Below are positions 44,844 to 54,423 of a stretch of 63,087 nt of DNA, in pieces. The stretch is taken from assembly GCA_002320245.1 (NCBI GenBank), contig DCKD01000096.1, positions 74,938 to 138,024 of the forward strand, given 5' to 3'. The notes under the pieces are model-generated. The model ran no database searches. It saw only the letters and a list, made by a program, of their open reading frames with translations, and had not been told where the DNA came from. Position 1 is the stretch's first letter, and each line of letters starts with the position of its first letter. The position numbers were made by a program, and so were the translations under genes. The DNA is from Lachnospiraceae bacterium UBA1683 (lineage in GTDB: Bacteria; Bacillota; Clostridia; Lachnospirales; Lachnospiraceae).

Positions 44844-45149
44844 TTGAAAGATATCAAAGAAAAAGTGCGGGATCAAAGTCCGAAGATCCGAAATCCAGCC
44901 TCCCGTCTTCCAAAGGAACTGGTGCGTTCTGCTATGCTGGAAACGAAAGAATAGTCCAGTATTGTGGCAGATAAGATGGGAAGAGAAACGGGAGAGGAAT
45001 CCCCGGTGGAATATGCCGGAAACCGCATCCAGCGTGTGGAACAGCGGGTTGGAAAGGAAAGCGTAGATTACATTTATTTAACATATATTTCACAGAAACA
45101 AGATAGAGAGATAGACCTGAAATCTAATAAGATAACTCTCGGACATCGA
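44844..45149 (+). pseudogene. Short gene broken by an in-frame TAG
   Basis: A frame starting TTG 44844 (AGGTGTG upstream) reads MKDIKEKVRDQSPKIRN, hits TAG at about 44953, and continues in the same frame to about 45149 (ADKMGRETGEESPVEYAGNR...). The style is that of small basic proteins in conjugative elements. The family is not certain. It is the last remnant before the transporter operon. Confidence 0.5.
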
Positions 45150-45196
45150 TGAACTAAAAAAGAAAACAGTGTTTCTAACTGCGAAGGAGGAAAATA

Positions 45197-46339
45197 ATGG
45201 CAGAAATGGCATTAAGAAATGTCTGTAAGCAATTTGATTCAGCACATTATGGGGTTAAGAATTTTAACTTGGATATTCATGATAAAGAATTTGTAATATT
45301 TGTTGGACCTTCAGGGTGCGGAAAATCAACAACACTAAGGTTGATTGCAGGCTTGGAAGAAATTACAGATGGTGAATTGTGGATAGATGGAAAGCTGTGT
45401 AATTATCTGGAACCAAGGGAAAGAGACATGTCTATGGTATTTCAGAATTATGCACTATATCCTAATATGACGGTTTATGAAAATATAGCATATTCTTTGA
45501 AAATAAGAAAAGTGCCGAAGAAGGAGATTGATAAAAGGGTAAAGGAAGTTGCAAAAATATTAGAAATTGAACCGCTTTTGAAGAGAAAACCTGTAGCATT
45601 GTCAGGAGGACAGAAACAAAGAGTTGCTATTGGAGCAGCAATTATAAGAAAACCAAAAGCATTTTTGATGGATGAACCATTATCAAATCTGGACGCAAAG
45701 TTAAGAGCCCAAATGAGAGTGGAGCTAAAGAAAATACATAATCAATTAGATACAACAATTATCTATGTAACGCATGATCAGACAGAAGCTATGACTCTCG
45801 GAACTAAAATTGTGGTTATGAAAGACGGCGAAATTCAGCAAGTGGATACACCACAGAATATTTATAGTAATCCTATTAATAAATTTGTTGCAGGTTTTGT
45901 TGGTTCACCTTCAATGAACTTTATTGCATGTGATGTTGAGGAAGAAGCAGGGAAAGTTGTTTTGATTTTTGCAATTAATAATGCAATCAAAAAGATTTAT
46001 CCGAATAATCATGATGCACAGCTTATTCGAGAAAAATATATGGGAAAAAGAGTGATTCTTGGGATTCGTCCGGAAGATGTTTATGAATATGAGGAAGCAA
46101 AAAAAAGAAAAATCGATTTGAACAGTGTAGGAATTGAAGAAGAGATAGTGACCCGTGAAATGCTTGGGGCTGAGGTAATGCTATATTTTGAGGAGCAAAA
46201 CAGAACACATGCAGTGAAATTAGGTCCTGAAAACAAGACTCGCATTGGAGAAAAGATACAGTTGTTTTTTGATACAGACCAGATTCATATCTTTGATATT
46301 GAAACAGGTAGAAATATTTTATATAGGGAAAGGAATTAA
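45197..46339 (+). CDS. ugpC: Sugar/glycerol-phosphate ABC transporter ATP-binding protein (UgpC/MsmK type)
   Basis: The 380 aa ATPase has Walker A GPSGCGKST, Q-loop MVFQNYALYP, signature LSGGQKQR, Walker B FLMDEPLSNLD and His-loop VTHDQTEAM. A C-terminal TOBE/OB region (about 240-380) is present, as in the MalK/UgpC class. After the signature it reads VAIGAAIIRKP where VALGRAIVRKP is usual. AAGGAGGA precedes ATG 45197. It begins a five- or six-gene operon (45197-51274) with AT-richer codon use than the flanking core genes. Confidence 0.93.
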   Translation: MAEMALRNVCKQFDSAHYGVKNFNLDIHDKEFVIFVGPSGCGKSTTLRLIAGLEEITDGELWIDGKLCNYLEPRERDMSMVFQNYALYPNMTVYENIAYSLKIRKVPKKEIDKRVKEVAKILEIEPLLKRKPVALSGGQKQRVAIGAAIIRKPKAFLMDEPLSNLDAKLRAQMRVELKKIHNQLDTTIIYVTHDQTEAMTLGTKIVVMKDGEIQQVDTPQNIYSNPINKFVAGFVGSPSMNFIACDVEEEAGKVVLIFAINNAIKKIYPNNHDAQLIREKYMGKRVILGIRPEDVYEYEEAKKRKIDLNSVGIEEEIVTREMLGAEVMLYFEEQNRTHAVKLGPENKTRIGEKIQLFFDTDQIHIFDIETGRNILYRERN

Positions 46340-46341
46340 AA

Positions 46342-47205
46342 ATGAAGTCAGGAAAAAAAATTGAATTTGCACCATATTGCTATCTGGTGCCTAGTATGCT
46401 GATATTTGCAGTTTTTTTATTCTATCCTTTTTTTAAGACTATTTATTTAAGCTTATTTATGACGAATAAGATGGGACAGGCAAAATTATTTGTAGGACTT
46501 CAGAATTACATTGATTTACTTAATTCAAAATCATTTCAGAACAGTTTAAAAGTAACAGTTGTTTTTGTTTTGATTGTTGTAGTTGGTGGAATGTTACTAG
46601 GTTTAGTAGCTGCAGTGTTGTGTAATAAAGCATTTCCAGGAATTCGTGTGTTTAGTACTGCATATGCGCTTCCTATGGCAATTGCATCTAGTTCAGCAGC
46701 TATGATTTTTCAAATTATGCTTCACCCTACGGTAGGTATTGTGAATAAGCTTCTCGGATTAGATATTAATTGGCTGAATGACCCACGTACAGCGTTGTAT
46801 TGTGTTGCGATTCTGACGGCTTGGCTTAACAGTGGAATAAATTTTCTTTACTTTTCAGCTGGTTTGGGGAATATTGATGAGACAATCTATGAGAGAGCTT
46901 CTGTAGATGGAGCAAGTGGAGTGCAACAATTTTTTCATCTGACACTCCCAGGATTGTCACCGATCATGTTTTATACAGTGGTTGTTAATATCATTCAGGC
47001 ATTCCAGTCATTTGGGCAGATCAAAATTTTGACAGAAGGAGGACCAAATGAATCGACAAACGTAATTGTCTATTCAATTTATAGAGATGCGTTTTTTAAT
47101 TATCGTTTTGGAAGTGCCTCTGCTCAGTCAGTTATTTTGTTTATCATTATAATGCTTGTAACACTTGTAATGTTCCGAATGGAAAGAAAAGGGGTAAATT
47201 ACTAA
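46342..47205 (+). CDS. ugpA: Glycerol-phosphate/sugar ABC transporter permease (UgpA type)
   Basis: The 287 aa protein has six membrane segments and the EAA motif ERASVDGASGVQQFFHLTLPGLSP, which docks on the ATPase. It follows ugpC by 2 bp and overlaps the next permease by 1 bp. It is the MalF/UgpA-type half of the pore. Confidence 0.9.
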   Translation: MKSGKKIEFAPYCYLVPSMLIFAVFLFYPFFKTIYLSLFMTNKMGQAKLFVGLQNYIDLLNSKSFQNSLKVTVVFVLIVVVGGMLLGLVAAVLCNKAFPGIRVFSTAYALPMAIASSSAAMIFQIMLHPTVGIVNKLLGLDINWLNDPRTALYCVAILTAWLNSGINFLYFSAGLGNIDETIYERASVDGASGVQQFFHLTLPGLSPIMFYTVVVNIIQAFQSFGQIKILTEGGPNESTNVIVYSIYRDAFFNYRFGSASAQSVILFIIIMLVTLVMFRMERKGVNY

Positions 47206-48122
47206 TGAATCAGATTGATAGTATGGCAATTCCAGTGGAAGGCCGTATGACAACAGAAGAATTATTTGAATTAAAAAATAAGATGAATACAAAAGCGCTT
47301 GCAAAAAGAAGGAGTAAAACAGTTTTGCGTGTCGTAGCAAATATTGTATTTGCAGTAGTTATTTTACTTCCGCTTTTGTATGCAATTAGTATTGCATTTA
47401 TGCCATCAAATGAGTTGTTTACAACAGAATTGAATATTGTACCAAAGCATCCAACAGTTCAGAATTTTATTGATGCATTGAGAACAGTTCCGTTATTGCG
47501 TTTTATTGTAAACTCGTTTATAATGGCAGGTTTTATAACTGTAGGGCAGATAATTTCTTGTTCTTTGGCTGCATTTTCCTTTTCGTTTTTGGAATTTAAA
47601 GGAAAAGGGATTCTATTCGCAATAGTTATGGCAACCATGATGGTACCTGGAGAAGCAACGATTATTTCAAACTATTTGACGGTGGCAAACCTTGGAATGT
47701 TAGATACCTATCCGGTTCTGATTATTCCATATTTAACATCCGCAATGGGGATTTTCTTATTCCGTCAGTTTTATATGACATTCCCAAAATCATTGTATGA
47801 GTCTGCAAAATTAGATGGATGTACAAACCTTAAGTTTATTGTAAAAATATTAATGCCACTGACTAAGTCGGCAATAGGAGCGATGGCAGTATATACGTTT
47901 ATTAATGCATGGAATATGTATATGTGGCCATTACTTGTTACAGGATCAAACAATATGCGAACAGTTCAGATTGGTATTAGTATGCTGGACAGCATCGATT
48001 CCCAGTCAATAACATTAATGATTGCAGGTGTTGTTATGATTATTATCCCGTCTATTTCAATTTTTATCGTCGGACAAAAACAGCTGATTCGCGGAATGTT
48101 TTCTGGAGCGGTAAAGGGATAA
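47205..48122 (+). CDS. ugpE: Glycerol-phosphate/sugar ABC transporter permease (UgpE type)
   Basis: The 305 aa protein has a 45-residue hydrophilic N-terminus, six membrane segments and the EAA motif ESAKLDGCTNLKFIVKILMPLTK. It is the MalG/UgpE-type partner of the preceding permease. It ends 98 bp before the binding protein gene. Confidence 0.9.
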   Translation: MNQIDSMAIPVEGRMTTEELFELKNKMNTKALAKRRSKTVLRVVANIVFAVVILLPLLYAISIAFMPSNELFTTELNIVPKHPTVQNFIDALRTVPLLRFIVNSFIMAGFITVGQIISCSLAAFSFSFLEFKGKGILFAIVMATMMVPGEATIISNYLTVANLGMLDTYPVLIIPYLTSAMGIFLFRQFYMTFPKSLYESAKLDGCTNLKFIVKILMPLTKSAIGAMAVYTFINAWNMYMWPLLVTGSNNMRTVQIGISMLDSIDSQSITLMIAGVVMIIIPSISIFIVGQKQLIRGMFSGAVKG

Positions 48123-48220
48123 CAATATTATGGTAGGAGCGGAAATGTGTAATAGAAAGAATCATTTCCGAATCTATAAATAAGTGTAACTACAAAAAAA
48201 CAAAAAATAGGAGAGTAGAA

Positions 48221-49600
48221 ATGAAGAAGAAACTAGTATCATTATTACTTACAGCAACAATGGTAATGGGCGTTTTGTCCGGATGCGGAAATGGAAAAAC
48301 GTCAGTAAGCCAGACCGGTGATACTTCTACGGATGAAAAGGTAGAAATGGCAGCGGCAGATGATGTTGACGGAACAACAATTACATTCTGGCATTCTATG
48401 GGTGGCGTTAACGGACAGGCAATTGACACACTGGTAAATAAATTTAATGAAGAAAATGAATATGGTATTACAGTAAAAGCACAGTATCAGGGGGAATATG
48501 ATGATTCCTTAAACAAACTGAAAAGTGCGCAGATTGGAAACATGGGTGCAGATTTGGTACAGGTATATGAAATCGGAACCAGATTTATGATTGAGTCTGG
48601 TTGGGTTGTTCCAATGCAGGAAATGGTAGATGCAGATAATTATGATGTGTCACAGATTGAACCGAATCTTGCAGCTTACTATACAATTGATGATAAGCTT
48701 TATTCTATGCCGTTCAACTCATCAACACCAATCATGTACTACAATAAGGATATGTTTGCGCAGGCTGGAATCACAGAAGTTCCAGATAGTTTGGAAGGCA
48801 TTTCAAAGATTGGCGATCAGCTGATGAATCAGGGTGGTGCAAGTGAAGTAATGTCTCTTGGTATTTATGGCTGGTTTTTTGAACAGTTTGTTGGAAAGCA
48901 AGGACTGGATTATGCAAACAATGGAAATGGACGTGACGATGTCGCAACAGCCGTTGATTTTGATAAAAACGAAGCTGCAAAAAATATTTTGACAGAATGG
49001 CAGACCCTTAATCAAGAAGGATATGCACCAATTGTTGGAAAAGGTGGAGACGCAGGATTGGCAGATTTCTCAGCAGGAAAATCAGCAATCACTCTTGGTT
49101 CAACAGCATCACTGAAACAGATCCTTCAGGATGTTAATGGTAAATTTGAAGTTGGAACAGCATATTTCCCGAAAATCAAAGAGAGCGATGAAGGTGGAGT
49201 ATCTATAGGTGGTGCCTCTCTGTGGGCTTTGAATAATCAGGATCCAAAGAAACTTCGTGCAACATGGGAATTTGTAAAATTCTTGATTTCACCAGAATCA
49301 CAGGCTTACTGGAATGCACAGACCGGATATTTCCCAGTTACAACAGCAGCACATGAAGAGCAGACCTTCAAAGATAATATTGCACAGTATCCACAGTTTC
49401 AGACAGCAATTGATCAGTTACATGATTCTTCACCAGAATACTGTGGGGCATTATTAAGTGTTTTCCCAGAGGCAAGAGCAACTGTAGAATCTGAGATTGA
49501 GAGCATGCTTAATGGAAAAGAAAGCGTTGATGAAGCCGTAACAAATATGGCTGATACAATTAATAAATCTATTGATGATTATAATACAGTAAATAACTAA
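48221..49600 (+). CDS. ugpB: Glycerol-3-phosphate/glycerophosphodiester-binding lipoprotein (UgpB type)
   Basis: The 459 aa protein has a lipoprotein signal MKKKLVSLLLTATMVMGVLSGC (lipobox near Cys22) and an extracellular binding domain of the family 1 solute-binding type (TITFWHSMGGVNGQAIDTLV, FNSSTPIMYYNKDMFAQAG, ASLWALNNQDPKKLRATWEF). The FWHSMGG...FN region is the UgpB signature for glycerol phosphate. The GDPD gene downstream supports a glycerophosphodiester or G3P ligand. Confidence 0.88.
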   Translation: MKKKLVSLLLTATMVMGVLSGCGNGKTSVSQTGDTSTDEKVEMAAADDVDGTTITFWHSMGGVNGQAIDTLVNKFNEENEYGITVKAQYQGEYDDSLNKLKSAQIGNMGADLVQVYEIGTRFMIESGWVVPMQEMVDADNYDVSQIEPNLAAYYTIDDKLYSMPFNSSTPIMYYNKDMFAQAGITEVPDSLEGISKIGDQLMNQGGASEVMSLGIYGWFFEQFVGKQGLDYANNGNGRDDVATAVDFDKNEAAKNILTEWQTLNQEGYAPIVGKGGDAGLADFSAGKSAITLGSTASLKQILQDVNGKFEVGTAYFPKIKESDEGGVSIGGASLWALNNQDPKKLRATWEFVKFLISPESQAYWNAQTGYFPVTTAAHEEQTFKDNIAQYPQFQTAIDQLHDSSPEYCGALLSVFPEARATVESEIESMLNGKESVDEAVTNMADTINKSIDDYNTVNN

Positions 49601-49653
49601 TATCTGCGAAGAAGTGAGACTGTAATTACAATCGAATAAATGATAGACAGAGG

Positions 49654-49680
49654 ATCAGGGACAAAGAAAAGTCCCTGATT
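49654..49680 (+). terminator. Hairpin between ugpB and ugpQ
   Basis: ATCAGGGAC and GTCCCTGAT form a 9-bp stem with an 8-base loop, followed by TCTTCC. It may let only part of the transcripts continue, giving more transporter than enzyme. Confidence 0.6.
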
Positions 49681-49732
49681 CTTCCATTACTATTGATAAT
49701 GATGGATTATATTTAAGAAAAGAGGAAAACAA

Positions 49733-50470
49733 ATGACAGAGATATTTGCACATAGAGGAGCAAGTGGATATGCTCCAGAAAATACGATGGATGCGTTCAA
49801 ACTTGCAGTTAAACAAGGAGCAGAAGGAATAGAGTTGGATATCCAACTGTCAAAAGATGGAATTCCGGTAGTTATTCATGATGAAACAATTGATCGTGTA
49901 ACAAATGGTCATGGATATGTCAAGGATTATACGTTAGAAGAGTTGAAAAACTTTACAATAATGAAAGGAAAATATCAGGAATATGAGCATTCTAAAATAC
50001 CGACTTTGGAAGAAGTGCTGGTATATGCAAAAAAAGAAAACTTGACCGTAAATATAGAATTGAAAACAGGCATATATTGGTATCCTGAAATTGAAGAAAA
50101 GACAGTGGATCTTGTGAAGAAAACTAAAATGGAAGATCTAGTGATATATTCATCCTTTAATCATTACAGTATTAGGAAAATTAAAGAAATTGCACCTCAG
50201 GCAGAAACGGCCTATCTATATAGTGACGTGATTCTGCAGATTGATAAGTATGCAAAAAATGAAGGGGTTAATGGTTTACATCCCGCAGTTTATCATGTAA
50301 AGATGGCCCATTTTTTGAAAGAATATCTGCAGAGCGGATTAAAAGTGCGCGTGTGGACGGTGAATCAGGAATCGGACATGAAGATGTTAATAGATTCAGG
50401 AATTACGGCGATTATTACTAATTATCCGGATAAAGCGCGAATGATACGAGAAGAAAGTGAGAGAGGGTAG
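49733..50470 (+). CDS. ugpQ: Glycerophosphodiester phosphodiesterase
   Basis: The 245 aa protein hydrolyses glycerophosphodiesters to glycerol-3-phosphate and an alcohol. It has the GDPD signature HRGASGYAPENTMDAF, the metal-binding acidic pair in IELDIQLSKDGIPVVIHD, and the late motif VWTVN. No signal peptide is visible, so it acts in the cytoplasm on imported diesters. A GAAAAGAGGA site precedes ATG 49733, and the next gene starts directly at its stop. Confidence 0.93.
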   Translation: MTEIFAHRGASGYAPENTMDAFKLAVKQGAEGIELDIQLSKDGIPVVIHDETIDRVTNGHGYVKDYTLEELKNFTIMKGKYQEYEHSKIPTLEEVLVYAKKENLTVNIELKTGIYWYPEIEEKTVDLVKKTKMEDLVIYSSFNHYSIRKIKEIAPQAETAYLYSDVILQIDKYAKNEGVNGLHPAVYHVKMAHFLKEYLQSGLKVRVWTVNQESDMKMLIDSGITAIITNYPDKARMIREESERG

Positions 50471-51274
50471 ATGCTTGGAGATAAAAAATTATTTCTGTTA
50501 GATATAGATGGAACTATTTGTAAAGGAAATCAGTTGATTGGAGGTACAAAAGAATTTTTGAGTGATATTGAAAAAAATGGTGGAAAATATATATTTATTA
50601 CCAATAACGCAACTCGCAGTATTGATGATTATATTCTTTTTTTTCAACAACTTGGAATTATGACAAATCACAGTAATTTCCTGACAGCATCTTATGCAAC
50701 AGTATACTATCTGAAAAAATATCATCCAGGAGAATTGATTTATGTTATGGGGACAAAATCATTTATTCGAGAACTAAAGAAAAATAAAATTCGTGTTACG
50801 ACAGATGGTGAGGATGAAGAGATTAGTTGTGTTTTAATTTCATATGATAATCAGCTAACTTATGAAAAAATATCTGATACATGCAGGTTGCTTAGTACGA
50901 AGAAAGTGGACTATCTTGCGACAAATCCAGATTATGTATGTCCGATTGAATTTGGATATGTGCCTGATTGTGGAGCAATTTGTGAGATGCTTAATCACGC
51001 AATAAAAAGAATGCCCCATTTTATTGGAAAACCAGAACCAGATATGGTTGAATTGGCAATAAGTCGAAATAACTATAGAAAAGAAGAGACATTAGTTGTG
51101 GGAGATCGCTTATATACAGATATGCTTTGTGGACACAATGCGAAGGTGGAAACTGCAATGGTTTTAACTGGAGAGGCGACGAAAGAAGAAGCAGAATGCT
51201 GTCCCTATGGGCCAGATTATTTGATGCAGTCGGTTGCGAGTTTGCATAAAAAATGGTTGGAAGAGATAACATAG
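50471..51274 (+). CDS. HAD-IIA phosphatase, probable glycerol-3-phosphate phosphatase
   Basis: The 267 aa protein is a NagD/AraL-type HAD hydrolase with motif I FLLDIDGTIC (nucleophile Asp and acid Asp), motif II ITNNATRS, motif III Lys in GKPEPDM and motif IV VVGDRLYTDM. The family dephosphorylates small phospho-sugars, including glycerol-3-phosphate in some members. It starts at the base after the ugpQ stop, so it is coupled to it. The context suggests removal of phosphate from the G3P released by ugpQ (inference). Confidence 0.85.
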   Translation: MLGDKKLFLLDIDGTICKGNQLIGGTKEFLSDIEKNGGKYIFITNNATRSIDDYILFFQQLGIMTNHSNFLTASYATVYYLKKYHPGELIYVMGTKSFIRELKKNKIRVTTDGEDEEISCVLISYDNQLTYEKISDTCRLLSTKKVDYLATNPDYVCPIEFGYVPDCGAICEMLNHAIKRMPHFIGKPEPDMVELAISRNNYRKEETLVVGDRLYTDMLCGHNAKVETAMVLTGEATKEEAECCPYGPDYLMQSVASLHKKWLEEIT

Positions 51275-51285
51275 TATAGAATAAA

Positions 51286-51560
51286 TTAAATTTCTGCTGA
51301 GTCATTTTCATAAAACGGTAAACCGCATCCTTAGCAAAAGAAGGCGTATTTCTTCCAGAAAGAAGATTCATATACATGCTTCTATTGAAAAAAACCAACA
51401 GGAACAGATATTGAAATATTTCCACAACAGGAATGCCCTTTCTTTTATAAGCATTCACTGCTTTTAGTGCAGAAGAAACATGAAATCTGGTAAAAAATCT
51501 TCGAATAGTTTTAGAAATTTGGTTATCATTCTGAGTGTCTTGTGTTATACTTTTATTCAT
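51286..51560 (-). pseudogene. IS4-type transposase, N-terminal stub
   Basis: The minus strand reads MNKSITQDTQNDNQISKTIRRFFTRF, AYKRKGIPVVEIFQYLFLLVF, NRSMYMNLLSG and FAKDAVYRFMKMTQQ, about 90 residues of an IS4-type transposase N-terminus, then diverges inside the HAD gene's 3' flank. The DDE core is missing. It marks the right end of the transporter module. Confidence 0.65.
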
Positions 51561-52232
51561 AGCATGAGCCTCCGGTTTTTAATTGTTTTTGAACAACTCA
51601 ATTATACCAAACCAGATGGTATTCATGCTATTTTTATTCCAGGAATTATTGAATTTTCAAGGCACATACGAACTTATTCAAGTGCGAAGTTTGAGTTATT
51701 TAGATAATTTCGGAAGAACAAGCAAATTATTGTGTATATAAGAAGACATAGAAATAATGAATTGTTTGTGGTTTCAATAAAATTAATTCTACGATAAAAA
51801 CATACCGTCTAGACAGCTACTTTTTAAGCTCTTATCCAAAAGACATATAATATATAGGCTCGAATGGTGAAAGTGCCCATTTGGGCCTATTATTGTATAA
51901 ATTCATACGTTACAACCAGAGCAAGATCCACCCGTGTAAAACAGTATTGTCATTTTGACAATTTTGTATTACTTATGAGTGGCAGACTTGATGGGGATTA
52001 CGTCCCCATACCCACGTGAAAATATAATTGCTAGCAATTACATTTTAGCAGATATGCAGGCATATCTGAATAAGCGTCATAGACAACAAAATAAGGAAAT
52101 TTTGATAAGGCATTCACCTGGAATAGGTGAGTGTTTTTTTGTTTTCAAATATTCAATTAACCAAAAAAATTAAAAAAATTTCATTAGGGGGCTGTAAAAA
52201 TGCCTCTCAGCGTTTCGTTTTGGGAAGGCTGC
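51561..52232. other. Non-coding stretch with hairpins
   Basis: No supported gene. It holds a terminator-like stem near 51856-51890 (GGCTCGAATGG/CCATTTGGGCC), palindromes such as TTGCTAGCAA (about 52030) and CAGATATGCAGGCATATCTG (about 52051-52070), and a T-run hairpin CATTCACC/GGTGAGTG near 52106-52136. A frame 51979-52173 is rejected below. Confidence 0.4.
52224..52232. repeat. Target-site duplication of the ISAs1-like element (left)
   Basis: GAAGGCTGC at 52224-52232 is repeated exactly at 54424-54432, immediately outside the terminal inverted repeats. A 9-bp duplication fits the 8-10 bp of the ISAs1 family. Confidence 0.85.
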
Positions 52233-52396
52233 CAGGGTTGTTTCATGAATGATTTTTAAAAAGATAAAAAGATCAGATATTATCGAGGGTTATGCATGTT
52301 ATACAAAACATGTGTAACTCTCGACTTTTTGTTCTTGTAGAGGTATAATGTCTATATAGTATAGGTGTTTTCTACCCATACAGAAAGGAGGATATT

Positions 52397-52978
52397 ATGC
52401 CAGTAACTGAGAAAAAGTACCCGGATTGGGTTCAGAAGTATCGGACAAAAGGAACTACCGTGAAGAAAAAAGGCGATTCGTATTATCTCTATAAAAGAAC
52501 ATCCCGACGCGTGAAAGGGAAAAAGTATCCGCAGCCAGTCGATACCTATATCGGCGTGGTTACTCCGGAAGGCGTTATACAAAGCAATAAAAGAAAAGTA
52601 TCTTTAACAGATGCAGAAGTATGGGAATACGGATTTTCAAAAGCCGTCTGGGAACTGTGTCCGGATGATTGGAAAAAACCGTTGGGGGATGATTGGCAGG
52701 ATGTACTTTCCATTATTCTTTTAAAACAGTCCCCAACCTCTTATATCCAGAAAACACGGATGCTGAAAAAAGAATCGGATTTCCGATATAAGTTTGCAGC
52801 CCAGACAGCGTCCCTGTCCCGCAGAATCTATAAAAAACGGGGCATTGGCCTGGAAGAATTACATCAGTTAAAGACCATCTATTTAGTATGCCTGGATAAA
52901 ACGGAAATCATTTCAAAAATTAATGAGGAGCAGCGGGAACTTCTGGAGAAAATACAGGTGGCATTGGAAATGTGCTGA
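52397..52978 (+). CDS. ISAs1-element accessory protein, 193 aa
   Basis: AAAGGAGGA precedes ATG 52397. The protein begins MPVTEKKYPDWVQKYRTKGT and has GDSYYLYKRTSRRVKGKKYPQPVDTYIGVV, a lysine-rich strand segment like the N-terminal part of some IS1634/IS4-type transposases. The rest is helical. Standard ISAs1 elements have only one gene, so this extra ORF is unusual. Its stop overlaps the transposase frame, and the two may be translated together. Function not known. Confidence 0.75.
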   Translation: MPVTEKKYPDWVQKYRTKGTTVKKKGDSYYLYKRTSRRVKGKKYPQPVDTYIGVVTPEGVIQSNKRKVSLTDAEVWEYGFSKAVWELCPDDWKKPLGDDWQDVLSIILLKQSPTSYIQKTRMLKKESDFRYKFAAQTASLSRRIYKKRGIGLEELHQLKTIYLVCLDKTEIISKINEEQRELLEKIQVALEMC

Positions 52979-54263
52979 AAGGACGGTTCTGACAGAAAAG
53001 CTGATCCATTATTTCAGGCAGATTCCGGATTATCGGTGCGGCAGAGAGAAAAGACACGATCTTGCAGAAATGCTGGTATGTGTCACCCTCGGATTCCTTT
53101 GTGGCCGGACAACGATCCGCAGGAGCCTTAAATGGTGCAAAACCCACCTGGAAGAGCTGCGGAAACATATGAAATTAAAATACGGGATCGCCTCGCCTTC
53201 CACCATTACCAGGATGCTGTGTGGAATTGATGAGGAATTAGCTTTGTATGCTTTTATGGAGTGGGCCGGCGAGATCGTGGACTCCAAGAATACCCATCTT
53301 GCTATTGATGGGAAAGCATTGTGCGGTGCAACGGAAAAAACGAAAGGTGAGACACCCCCGATGCTGTTGAATGTAGTAGAAACGGTCCGGGGATTGATAC
53401 TTGCACAGCTCCCGGTAGATTCAAAGACGAATGAGATTACGGTGATTCCCGAATTATTAAAGCTTCTGGATATTAGCGGGAGCATTGTAACGATTGATGC
53501 GGTTGGGACACAGACTGCAATCATGAAACAGATTCATGAACAGGGAGGACATTTTGTGCTGACAGTAAAGAAAAACCAGCCAGAGGCTTATGAGGAGATT
53601 CATACGTTCATGGATAAACTGGAGGCGGAAGATATCAAAAGGAAAAAAGGTGAAACTTTGGATTCAGGGATGAGGGAGTTCCTTGAGAAATATGAAGAAA
53701 TCAGCCGGATGGAAAAAAACCGGGACAGAAATGAGTATAGGGCTTGCCAGATATGTAAAGATGCCTCAAATCTGACCAAAAGCCAAAAAGAATGGTCGCA
53801 CGTTCAAAGTATTGGGCGGATCAAGCAGGTGAGGATACCCAGTGAAAAAGACAGCCAGGGGAATGATGTGACTCCGTCAAAGGAAGAGTTTTTGAAAAAA
53901 GGCTCCAGAAGAGTCCCAGCTCCTTCTGCCGAAGAGGGGTGCGGGAAAGATGTCCAGTGTACGGCACTGATATCAGACCTGATCCTTACGGCGGAGGAGC
54001 TGGGAAGCATAAAAAGAATGCACTGGTCAATAGAGAACCGGCTCCATCATGTGCTGGACGACACATTCAGGGAAGATCGTTCGCCAGCCAAAAAGTCCCG
54101 AAACAACCTGTCACTCATCAGAAAATACGCATACAACATTCTACGCCTGGCAATGTACGAGACAGGTTTGGCAAATATAATGACAGAAATGATGGACTGC
54201 TTTTGTGACAATGCCGCCTTGCGGGAACGGTATGTGTTTCAAGGCATAGCCAGTCTGTATTGA
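52923..54263 (+). CDS. ISAs1-family (H-repeat-like) transposase
   Basis: The frame 52923-54263 encodes the transposase; the family start (LTEKLIHYFRQIPDYR) appears about 22 codons in, so true initiation may be at CTG 52989 behind AAAGGA, or by coupling to the upstream ORF, which overlaps by 56 bp. Motifs: HLAIDGKALCGA (first acidic residue), IVTIDAVGTQ (second), HFVLTVKKNQP, and RMHWSIENRLHHVLDDTF (third, HW..EN). All catalytic parts seem intact. About 446 codons. Confidence 0.9.
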   Translation: MRSSGNFWRKYRWHWKCAERTVLTEKLIHYFRQIPDYRCGREKRHDLAEMLVCVTLGFLCGRTTIRRSLKWCKTHLEELRKHMKLKYGIASPSTITRMLCGIDEELALYAFMEWAGEIVDSKNTHLAIDGKALCGATEKTKGETPPMLLNVVETVRGLILAQLPVDSKTNEITVIPELLKLLDISGSIVTIDAVGTQTAIMKQIHEQGGHFVLTVKKNQPEAYEEIHTFMDKLEAEDIKRKKGETLDSGMREFLEKYEEISRMEKNRDRNEYRACQICKDASNLTKSQKEWSHVQSIGRIKQVRIPSEKDSQGNDVTPSKEEFLKKGSRRVPAPSAEEGCGKDVQCTALISDLILTAEELGSIKRMHWSIENRLHHVLDDTFREDRSPAKKSRNNLSLIRKYAYNILRLAMYETGLANIMTEMMDCFCDNAALRERYVFQGIASLY

Positions 54264-54423
54264 CTATATAGAGAGAATACCTCTGAAAAAAAGTCCTGTA
54301 AAGGGATATAGAGTTAGTTTGCGCTTTTTTACATGACCAATTAACCAGAAACAATATGAGAGATGTGATAACAAGATTGCAATAAGTTAGATCTTCTCAT
54401 GAATAGTTCATGAAACAACCCTG

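Larger units (their letters stand above)
52233..54423 (+). mobile_element. Two-ORF ISAs1-like insertion sequence, complete
   Basis: Perfect 17-bp terminal inverted repeats CAGGGTTGTTTCATGAA (52233-52249) and TTCATGAAACAACCCTG (54407-54423) flank 2191 bp. A 9-bp direct repeat surrounds it. The interior carries a 193-aa gene and a transposase gene on the plus strand, with a promoter (TATAAT at about 52344) before the first. The target lies upstream of the ABC-F gene at 54514. Confidence 0.92.

Noticed and set aside
51979..52173. Open frame of 64 codons starting with GTG
   Set aside because: No ribosome site, runs into a terminator-like hairpin, and resembles no family I can name.
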